Source: Rhinolophus ferrumequinum
Taxonomy: Eukaryota > Chordata > Mammalia > Chiroptera > Rhinolophidae
DNA: 64,000 bases
Assembly: GCF_004115265.2 (NCBI RefSeq)
Contig: NC_046292.1
Span: forward strand, 10,496,001-10,560,000
Direction: 5' to 3'
A program made the translations under genes and the position numbers. Positions 51,530 through 64,000 of this stretch are shown piece by piece (within the stretch, counting starts at the first letter, position 1; the number at the start of each line of letters is the position of its first letter). Under the pieces are notes generated by a model. It was given only the letters and a program-made list of their open reading frames with translations, searched no databases and was not told the DNA's origin.

Positions 51530-51915
51530 GTTAGTCCACTAGGGCTGCTGTAACAAAGTACCTCAGACTGGGCGGCTTCAACAAGAGAAAGTTCTTTCCT
51601 CACAATTCCGGAGGTTAGATGTCTGAGATCAAGGTGTCGGCAGGGTTGGTTTCTCCTGAGGCCTCCGCTTGGCTGGTAGACAGCGCCTTCTCTCTGTGTC
51701 CTCAACGTGGTCTCCCCTCTGCGTGTCCGTGCCCTAATCTCCTCTCCTTCTAAGGACACCAGTCACGTTGGATTAGGGTCTACCCCAGTGATCCCATGTT
51801 AACTTAATCACTTCTTTAAAGACCCTGTCTCCAAATGCAGTCACATGCAGAGGCACTGCGGGTTAGGACTTCAGCAGAGGAATTTGGAGGAGGGACACAG
51901 TTCAGCCCACAGCAC
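51530..51915 (+). repeat. Ancient mammal-wide repeat, family not assigned
   Basis: Opens gttagtccactagggctgct, then ctcacaattccggaggttag, aaggacaccagtcacgttgg and gggttaggacttcagcagag. It is the same family as 11803-12080. The type is widely dispersed in mammals. Confidence 0.7.
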
Positions 51916-51919
51916 CGAC

Positions 51920-52090
51920 TTTTACTGAGGCCCCCTAGGTGCTCAGCACTGTGGGCATTCACACAAAGCCTCATGACAATCCTGAAAGGGAACCCTCGAG
52001 ATGCCCGTTGTTCAGAGGAGGCGGCTGATGCCCAGGGCAGGGAGGTACGGTGCCCAGGTGAGTAGCAGAGCTAGGCGTCCTCATCCTGGC
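51920..52090 (-). repeat. MIR SINE, reverse, diverged
   Basis: Weak reverse MIR (caaagcctcatgacaatcct, then gtacggtgcccaggtgagta). Confidence 0.5.
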
Positions 52091-52290
52091 CTTTTCCCCA
52101 AGCTGTAGCCACACTCCCTGCCTGGGTGTGTCCCAGGCCAGCACTGATCTTTGTGCTACAGAGGACACCAGAGTCCCAGGAAGGCACAGGACTGGCCCAG
52201 GTCAAGCAGCCTGCACTAGCTTCTGCGCCACACACCCCATGTCTTGGAAAAGCTGTTCCCCAGGGACACTCCTACCACACACTCCAAACC

Positions 52291-52296
52291 AATAAA
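52291..52296 (+). terminator. SLC25A34 polyadenylation signal
   Basis: AATAAA followed by gttttctattttgttt, a T/GT-rich downstream element. Confidence 0.7.
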
Positions 52297-52562
52297 GTTT
52301 TCTATTTTGTTTACTTCAATGACTCTGCTCTGCAGGCAGCTTCATCTCCTCCACCCCTGAACCCCCCACCTTGGTTCTCTACCTCGGTTTCCCCCACCCG
52401 ATCCCCCCTTGGCTCTCCACTTCAGTCTGTGAAAGGAGGATCCAAAAGAATTCAACAGGGGAGGCCTGCCACCTAGCGGACATAGGGAGAACTGTCAATG
52501 GGGGCTGCCCTGTGGCTGAGAAGGGGAGGGAGGGCCCCAGAGCTGGATCCCAACCTCAGCCT

Positions 52563-52710
52563 GTGGGAGGAGAGACACCCTCCTCCAGACTTTGGGCTGA
52601 GAGAGCAGAGCCTGACCTCGGGAATATGGAGGGATAGATGTCCCCTTCCAGATCTTAGGCTGAGAGGGCAGAGCCCAGACCTAAGGCTGCGGGACAACAG
52701 AGAAGGCCAG
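52563..52710 (+). repeat. Diverged tandem repeat, about 60-bp unit
   Basis: Two units (52563-52620 and 52625-52682), each with a motif close to ggctgagaggcagagcc, and a partial third. It lies about 300 bp upstream of TMEM82. Confidence 0.55.
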
Positions 52711-52946
52711 GGGCTTCAGGAAGGCACTAAGGGAGGCTGAAAAAAGTGGGCGCCAGACTTGAGCAGGAATAGAGACAGAGACTAGCCCCAGAGATGCCCT
52801 CTGCCTCATGCTGCCAGATGAGCAACACCTGGGCAACATCGCAGGTGTTAGGCCCCTGGCTCTGCTCTTCTCCCTCCCTTCCCTGCCCTGGGCTTTTGAC
52901 CCCTCCCACCCCTCCTCCTCTTGCCTCCACTCACACCTTTGCCCCA

Positions 52947-57047
<4,101 letters not shown>

Positions 57048-57400
57048 CCTGCCTCAGCAAGGACTCAGTCTGTTTCAGGCCCACCCAGGCTCACCTGGGG
57101 GCCTCGACCCCAGCATGCTGCCTGGAGGCAGAGTGGCAGGTGGGCCCCCACCTGAAATTTGGGGCAGGCGCTGGAGCCCCCGAGGTGGAGGAGAAGGTTT
57201 AGGGTTGGGGCCCTCAAAAGTGGGGCACCTAGAGGCAGATTAACCTTTCTTTTTCTCAGGGTGGGCAATGGACCCACAGCACTCTCAGACCTGCCTTTGG
57301 GGGGAATGAAGATGGGGGACAAGTGCAGCCTTAGAACGGCTTCCCCCTTTACTGGCCTCCCTTGCCTTCTCCATGAACAATAAAGATGGTTTTCTCAACC
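57048..57400 (+). other. TMEM82: TMEM82 3' UTR
   Basis: From the stop codon to a signal AATAAA at 57379-57384. Confidence 0.75.
57379..57384 (+). terminator. TMEM82 polyadenylation signal
   Basis: AATAAA 332 bp after the stop, followed by a GT/T-rich stretch (gatggttttctc). Confidence 0.75.
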
Positions 57401-57864
57401 TGTGCTTAGAATCATAAATACACAGAAAGGAAAGGTGCTTTTTTGAGACCAAATAGCTCTTCTGGCTGGGGCAGGCTCCTGGGATACGTGTCAGGAGTTT
57501 ACTACAGAGGAGGCTCCAGAGGTGATGGGGGCGTGATGGGATGGCCACGTGGTCTAGCATCCACTTGCAGTTTTAGGTGGACGGTGCCCTTCCTGTCCCT
57601 TCCGAGGCTGAGAAATAGCTGAAGGGAGCATGATGCTGAAAAGTCCTCTGTCGGTGCTCTTGCATGCCCCACCCCTGCCCCTGACGTGTCTAAGACGGTG
57701 AGGATGCTTCCCATCTCACCCTTGTTGAGCCTTACGTTCCCTGCAGGACCCAGCTCCAGGCCACAGAGTGTGTGGGAAAAAGTTGGTTACCAATGCTTCT
57801 GCTTACCTGCTCTGTGCCCTTGGGTAGGCTGCTGCCCCTCTCTGAACCTGTCAGAACAACTGCC

Positions 57865-58165
57865 ATGTTTTAGGTGCTTACCATGTGCCGGGCCCTGCGC
57901 TGAGCATTTTTATGATCTCATTTCATTCTGACGTGATTCCCATGGCTATGTGGGAATCACATGACATCACATGAAAATCACATGACATCATGCGGAAATC
58001 AGGTACTATTCCCTGAGGTAGGGACTAGTATCCCTTTTTACAGATTCAGAAACTAAGGTTCAGAGAGGTTAAGTAACTTTCTCAAGGGCACACAACTAGT
58101 TAGTGGCAAAGGCAGGATTTGAATCCAGATGGCCAAACCCCCAGAGCGCAAGTGCTCTGCATGCT
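57865..58165 (-). repeat. MIR SINE, reverse
   Basis: Reverse MIR with a gain in the middle (short repeats around 57925-57995): tttacagattcagaaactaa, then agtaactttctcaagggcac and gcaggatttgaatccaga. Confidence 0.8.
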
Positions 58166-58169
58166 CCCT

Positions 58170-59560
58170 GCTAGCCTCTTCTTGTTGAATGAAGAATTGG
58201 GGCCAGGGAAACTAACAGGGGTGGGCATGAAAAATATGGCAGGTCCACTCCTAGCAGGTTCTGGAATGTGGTTCTGGCCACCTTTTGGCCAGGGTAGCCT
58301 GGGGCTCCGTCACAGTCATGTTCTCCTGGCCCACGGGGCAGCTTGGTTCCATGGGGATTGAGGGCCCCAGCTTGGGACCCTTTCTCAGGAGGGTTCCCAT
58401 GCGGCAAAGGAGACTCCCAGCCAGGGGGCTTTCACGGGGCTGTGAGGGTCAGGTTGTCAGAGTGGCAAGGGAGGTACCAGGGAGGAGGAGAGACATTTCT
58501 TGGAGGATTCCAGGCTCCGATGGGTCCCTTTTCTCAGCAGAGGCTGCCATGGTCATTTGAAGGCTACTGCTTTGGAGCAGACAATCTGGCCTAGGATTCT
58601 TCATTCCTTACCTTGCGGTACACCTGGGGCATGGGAGCAGGCTGGCCCCAAGGCTGGATGGGCTGGTTTCAGCTGATTTCAACAGCTCAAGCACCACCTC
58701 TGATCCCTTGCTTTGTCCTACCCCCAGGAGGAGACTCTCAGCCCCAGAGCAGCTCAAGTGGGGGACATGCCTGTGGATGCCCCCGCCCCAATGCAGGACC
58801 CAGCCCCCCTCTGCCTGGGAGTGTGCTCAGATCCCTCTGGGCAGGAAACTTGCCCCAGTCCAGGAGGAAATGGCTCAGTTAGGTTGGCACAGGGCCAGCC
58901 CCTTGCCAGACCCAGACTGGGCACCAGGTTCCAACTGTTCAGATGATTTTGCTGGAAGTTCCCCCAGCTTCCTGGCCCCTGCACAGCCTGGGACCTGGTG
59001 CAGACAGCTCTGGGAGGGATTGGACTCAGCAGTCCTTTCCTTTTTATGGCCGCAGGGACCATTTTCCAAACAAAAATTGGGCCACGTGGGCTGGAATAGG
59101 ATTCTTTTCTTATCTACTAAATTATTTTTGTGAAAAGTCTGACAAGGGTATAAAAATTAGATCGCTCTGAGGCATTTAACAAATCTCCAGACCAAACAAA
59201 GAGAAGTGGGCCTGAAGTCTAGAGGGTAGAGGAAATCTAAAAGGTATGGTCTGGAACTTCAGAGTTCCAGGGTTCCCACAGAGACCAAGAGAGCCAGGAG
59301 CCTGGGCCCTGCCCGGCATCCTTCTGAAGAGGTGGGAGCCAGAGACCCCAGTCCCTGTTAAGAGGGGATGGTAACCTTTGGGGAAGCTGGGATTGGCGTG
59401 AGCTGCCCCCTCCCTCCCTAATCCCCCACTCGTGGCTTTTCTGATCTGTGGCATTGTCTCTCGGGATGTCTTGCATTCCTTTCCCTAGTCATTCATTGAC
59501 AAGTCATTACTGAACATCAGGTGAGGGATACAGTGACAGGGTTCTGGGGCTGTGAAGGGT
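58170..59560. other. Intergenic stretch, no feature recognised
   Basis: No exon, RNA gene or named repeat seen. The following gene in mammals, FBLIM1, may begin beyond this window. Confidence 0.4.
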
Positions 59561-59564
59561 GTAT

Positions 59565-60125
59565 GTGTTACCTAAAGCTGCGTAACAAATGACCCCAAAG
59601 CTTAGCTGCTTAAAACAACAGATTTTTATCGTCTCCCTTTTTGTGTGGGTTGGGAACCTAGGTGCAGGTTGGCTGGGTCCTCTGGCTCAGGGTCTCTCAC
59701 AGGCCACAGTCGAGGTGTTAGGTGAGGCTCTGATGTCATTCTGAGGCTCATCTAGGGAAGCCTCAGAATGACATCCCTAGAGGCTTCTAGGGAAGCCTCT
59801 AGGGAATCCACTTCCAAGCTCGCTCACATGGTTATCGGCAGGACTCAGTTTCTCGTGGGCTCTTGGGCCAAGGGCCACAGTTCCTCTCCACTGTTGGCCG
59901 GAGTTTCCCTCAGTTCCTTGCCACATGAGCCTCTCTAGAGGGCAGCTCACATCATGGCTACTGGCTTCCCTCAGAGCAAGCAAGTGAGGGAGAGAGAGAG
60001 AAAATAAGCAGGACAGAAGTCACAATCTTTGTGTAATCCAGTAGAAAAGTGACATCCTACTGTGTTTGCTGTATTCTATTGGTTAGAAGCAAGTCACTGG
60101 GTCTAGCCCATCCAATGGGAGGGGA
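59565..60125 (+). repeat. Ancient mammal-wide repeat, family not assigned, with internal hairpins
   Basis: Opens tgttacctaaagctgcgtaa, then gcttaaaacaacagattttt, and ends near gttagaagcaagtcactggg. Contains the twin inverted repeats at 59732-59803. Confidence 0.6.
59732..59803. repeat. Two adjacent perfect inverted repeats
   Basis: First hairpin: 17-bp arms gatgtcattctgaggct (59732-59748) and agcctcagaatgacatc (59759-59775), 10-base loop. Second: 11-bp arms cctagaggctt (59776-59786) and aagcctctagg (59793-59803), 6-base loop. They are immediately adjacent. Confidence 0.9.
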
Positions 60126-60179
60126 GGGGATTACACGAGGGTGTGGCAGAAGGTGGGGATCCTTGGGGGCCATCTAGAA

Positions 60180-60690
60180 GTTGCCTTCCACACAGGGCTT
60201 CTTTGAGGAGACCTCAATGGACTGAGGGAGCCAGCTAAGCAAAGAGCTGAGGAAAGAATGTCCCCCACTGAGAGAACAGCACAGGCAAAGGTCCTGAGGT
60301 GGGAACATGCTGGGGGAACGTTAGGAACAGCAGGAAATTCGTGTGGCTGGAGCATCACAGAAGATGGAGTGTCACGAGTGAGGTCACGGAGGTGGACAGG
60401 GGGCCACCACTCAGGGCCACGTGAGGGTTAGGATTTTATTTTCCTGCAGTGGGCAGCCCGCAGAGGGTTTGCACATAATCTGACTTACATTTTTAAAGGA
60501 CTTCTCTCCTTGCTGTTTTTAAAAGAGACAAGTGTAGAAACAATAAACCAGCTTGGAAATATTTGGAATAACCCACGTGAGGTGACAGGGGCTTGGACCA
60601 AGATGGTAGCTGCGGAGGTGGCCAGAAGTGGTTGGATTCTGGATGTATTTTGAAGAGTTGATAGAATTTTCTGATCAATTAGCCGTGGGC
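60180..60690 (+). repeat. Ancient mammal-wide repeat, family not assigned
   Basis: Motifs agcacaggcaaaggtcctga, tctgacttacatttttaaag, ccagaagtggttggattctg. Related to the copies in PLEKHM2 intron 1 and TMEM82 intron 4. Confidence 0.55.
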
Positions 60691-60699
60691 TTGAAAGAA

Positions 60700-62125
60700 A
60701 GAAAGAAATCCGGGCCCTTCGATGTTTGGCTTGAACAACGTGGTGAATGGGATGTGTGGACTTCTGAGGGCAGAGCGGCGTTAGCTCACACAGGTGCAGT
60801 CACTGTTGATGAAAGATCCAGGTGCTGGGAGGTGTGTGACGTGGTCTGGGGTTCCAGGAGGCCTCGCTGAGAAACAGCTGTTGAAACGGAAACCTGAAGA
60901 TTGAAGGGAGTTGCCAGGCCAAGGGATGGCGGTGAAGCGCAGGCAGGTCTCAAGGATCCTGCGGAAGGATACTTACCTGGAAGGTCACAGGGGCGGGAGA
61001 TGCTGTCACAGACATGGCTGGGGTGGGATTACCAGGGCCACAATAGGGTTTGGCCACAATAGGGGTTTGGCACCCCCCCACCACAGAGCAATGGGAGCCA
61101 CAGAAGAGCTGTGTGGGGCGGGGGTGGGGGACTGGGATGTGGGCTACAATGACCACACGCTGTCCTAGCAGGATGGTCTGGCCAGTGCGAAGAATGGATT
61201 GTAAGCAGAACCAGTCCAATTTTAAGGGCCCTCTTTAGGAAAAAGGATACAAAGTTTGTATGAAAATGAATATGGATTGAGAAAGAGAAAGAAAAGCACA
61301 GCGGATTGCTGGAGCCCTAGAGACTGGAGTCCATTCTTCTGACAACATTTGGGAAGTTTGCCAGGAACACTTAGTGGAAAATGCTTCCTAAGTGTAACCT
61401 GGATGTGCCCCTCACCCCAGAACACTCCATGACGCCCAGCAGCCCCAGCGCCACACTGGCCGAGGAGTGAGAGGCCTGAGCGGAAGTCTCATTACCTACA
61501 CAGGAAAGCCACCTCTGGCTAAGAGAGAAGTGGGGAGGCCAGCGGAGGGGCGTGGCATGGCCTAGGCCATGTTACACTTTAGTTAGGAGGGGTCTCAGGG
61601 ATTGGGGGTGCTGAAATAAAATGCTGCCAAGAGTGCAGGCTCCCAATGGGGTGGGGCTTCAGGGAGGGGGAAGGGATCAGTGAGGGAACAGGGGCTCAGC
61701 ATTGGCAGGCAGCCAAGGGCTTGGAGCACGCTCCCTCGGGGACCCTCCAAAGTGAGTGACGCTAGGATTTCCTCCCCTCTGCCCGCAGAACGGGCTCTCA
61801 CCTTCAAGGCCAGGGCCAAGGAGGGGCCCTCCAACCCTGCTGAGCCTCAAGCCCCCTCCATGGCCCACCCCACACTTCCTACCCCCTCACTCTGGAGCCT
61901 GTGCTGATTTGCTAAATGGCATGGCCTGGTCATGGGAACCAGCAGGTCCAGCCAGAGCCAGCCCAGGCCCCCGGACCAGGTGGGGATTAAGACCCAGACA
62001 TTGTTATCACAGCTGGGAGGCTGGGCCTTGGCTGGACCAAGTGGACCCAGGATGGGGCCTGAGAGCGGGGGACTCCATGTGGCGATACCTATGGCTCCCC
62101 CTTGGTTTTTGAACATTTCCCTCCA
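60700..62125. other. Intergenic stretch, no feature recognised
   Basis: Nothing that I can name. It includes short direct repeats near 61032-61070 (ggccacaataggg twice). Confidence 0.4.
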
Positions 62126-62129
62126 GATG

Positions 62130-62290
62130 TGGCGTGTTCAGTCAAGGGGCTTGGAGCTAGACTACCTGGGTTCAAATGAAACTTACTAATGGATGTGACC
62201 TTGAGCAAGTTACTCTCTGTGCCTTGGTTTCCCCATTTGTTGAGAGGACAGAACAAGATCATGGAAGTAGGGCACTTAACCCAGAGCCTG
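62130..62290 (+). repeat. MIR SINE
   Basis: ggggcttggagctagactac, then tgtgaccttgagcaagttac and gtgccttggtttccccattt. Confidence 0.9.
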
Positions 62291-62559
62291 ACCTTGGCCT
62301 CCAGTGCCCCTCGCCCCCAGAAGGGACTGTGACTCAGCCTCAGCCACACCCTTCTCATGTGAGGGGTCAATGAGCACATTGGAGTAAGGGGACAGGGAAG
62401 GAGGCACTGGCACAGGCCACAGAAGCAGGAACCCATTTCTGGGGAGGAAGGGAATGAAGACGTCCCCGCCTCCCCCATGTTGTCCACCCAGGTAGAGAAA
62501 GATGAGCACATTTGCATTTTCACTGGCCGCTCTCTGTTGAGGAACTAAAACTCTGTCTC

Positions 62560-62740
62560 CCTAGCCCTCAGAACAACCTTGTGAGGAGTTGATTATTGTT
62601 TTCTCTGTCTCCCCAAAAGAAAATTCAAGGCTGGAAGAGATTAAGTTACTTGCTCAAGGTCACAGAGCTAGTAAGTACAGGAGCCAAGATCCAAATTCAA
62701 GTGGGTCTGACCCCAAAGCCCAAGCTCTTATCAGCTTACT
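62560..62740 (-). repeat. MIR SINE, reverse
   Basis: agattaagttacttgctcaa then ggtcacagagctagtaagta and ccaagatccaaattcaagtg. Confidence 0.85.
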
Positions 62741-63554
62741 ACCCTTTATTACCACTCCCATGATTTGCGTATCCAGCTACTTAAGACCTATTCGTGCATT
62801 TTGTAGGGATTCCTGAGACCCTACTACATGCCAAGCATTGTACTGGGTACTGGAGACACCGGGATTGTTAAGACATAGCCCTGCTCCCATTCTGGTGGAA
62901 AGTTTATTGGTACAACCCTGCAGCTTTGGGATGTATCCAAGGATGAAAGCAACTCCTAAGTCTACTCGGAGGAGTCAGGGTAGGCTTCTCCAAAGTGGTG
63001 ACAGGGGTGCAGAGTTTGCTAGGAGGAGGAAGGATCCAGACCCAAGGAGTCTCACCCGCCTTCATCATGACTCTACTTTAAGAAATATAAAGATCATTTT
63101 AAGTCGTTGAAGAAAAAGCAAGAAAAAAGAGTGCATTGGCTCCAGACATCCAGGGGACGCCTTCAGGAGTCAGGTCCGTTTATCCAGCAGCTGAAGTGAT
63201 GAAATCAGTTATCTCTCCTTCTCTATCATCTTTGCTCTCCTGTCCTCCATGTTGGTCCAAGTGTTGGCAAAAATGATGCCAAGCTTGCATCCTGACAGCC
63301 TGGAAAAATACTGACTCTTTCCAAATAATTCCATCCAGGCACTAAGAGTAGGGGTGAGGTTCCCCAAACAGAAACTGGATACTGTTACCAGAATCCGGGA
63401 AAGTGACACTGGCTGACAGAAACCATGTCCCTTAGATTATCTCATGGGACTAAGTCTCTTCCTTACCTTCAGCACTTTGTCCATCTCCCTGCAAAATCCT
63501 GAAACCTCCTTCATCTGTAGGATGGGAAAAGGAAAGGAACTCACCCCTGAACAC

Positions 63555-63740
63555 CTACTAAGCACCAGGCATATTTATCCACATTCCTCCTATCAAATCC
63601 CCACAATGAAGCCACAGGGAGGTACTGCTACCCCCAGGTTACAAGAGGAAACTGAGGCTCAGGGAGAAGTGACTTGCCCAAGGTAACAGGCTGGCAAGTG
63701 TCAGAGCTGGATTCACCACGGATATTGATGTTACTCATAT
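63555..63740 (-). repeat. MIR SINE, reverse
   Basis: agaggaaactgaggctcagg then agtgacttgcccaaggtaac and ctggcaagtgtcagagctgg. Confidence 0.88.
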
Positions 63741-64000
63741 CTGTGCTTGCCCCAGCCCCGCCCCTGCTACAGTGTGGGGGGGCTCCCACTTCTCTGTATT
63801 GATTCACCCCCTGTCCAGCCCCGAGCACAGAGCCCCCCATACAGGAGATGCTCAGGAAATGTGTTGAACGGACCTGACTCCGAGCAGGCATAGAGGAGGA
63901 TGGAGAGAGGGGCAGGAGCAGAGCTAGATGGCCCCGGGCGGGAGTGGGGCGGCTTCTGAGACTGCTGAGGAAGTGGGCACCCTTCTGTGACCTGAATGTA

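Larger units (their letters stand above)
51000..52315 (+). other. SLC25A34: SLC25A34 3' UTR
   Basis: From the stop to a polyadenylation signal at 52291. Much of it derives from old repeats: a reverse MIR (about 51250-51440), an unassigned ancient repeat (51530-51915) and a second reverse MIR (about 51920-52090). The extent is inferred from the signal. Confidence 0.6.

Noticed and set aside
57400-64000. First exon of FBLIM1
   Set aside because: Expected next by synteny, but its first exons are non-coding and nothing recognisable is seen.

Overview
This is vertebrate nuclear DNA: genes are split by GT-AG introns, and ancient mammal-wide repeats (MIR, L2, old L1, MER5/MER20-type elements) lie throughout. 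Three complete same-strand genes occur in the mammalian order PLEKHM2, SLC25A34, TMEM82, which is human chromosome 1p36 synteny. A lineage-specific SINE with a tRNA-Ile-like head and a second tRNA-like module, plus short TA-flanked palindromic DNA transposons, point to a bat, probably a horseshoe or leaf-nosed bat. That assignment rests on memory of repeat families and is tentative.

Layout. Bases 1-3545 lack a recognisable coding exon and end at a polyadenylation signal; by synteny they are probably the end of the DDI2 3' UTR. Bases 3546-9140 are intergenic with an L2, MIRs and one full SINE. A CpG island (about 9140-10170) with a perfect CRE leads into PLEKHM2 exon 1 at 9878. PLEKHM2 runs to 45804 in 20 coding exons and encodes 1027 residues with no disruption. 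Its 20 kb first intron holds most of the mobile elements. Intron 9 holds a 31-copy GC-rich minisatellite. SLC25A34 (48417-50999, 5 exons, 304 residues) and TMEM82 (53004-57047, 6 exons, 343 residues) follow. From 57400 to 64000 I see only old repeats; the expected next gene, FBLIM1, is not recognisable here.

Function. PLEKHM2 (SKIP) couples ARL8-positive lysosomes to kinesin-1. SLC25A34 is an orphan mitochondrial carrier. TMEM82 is a poorly characterised multi-pass membrane protein. They are neighbours by conserved synteny, with no evidence of a shared pathway.

I found no undescribed gene system. The most interesting signals are structural: the intron 9 minisatellite, the palindromic transposon family, the modular SINE with repeated tRNA-like heads, an alternative-looking exon carrying a kinesin-binding motif, and a twin hairpin at 59732-59803 that looks like a template-switch mutation.
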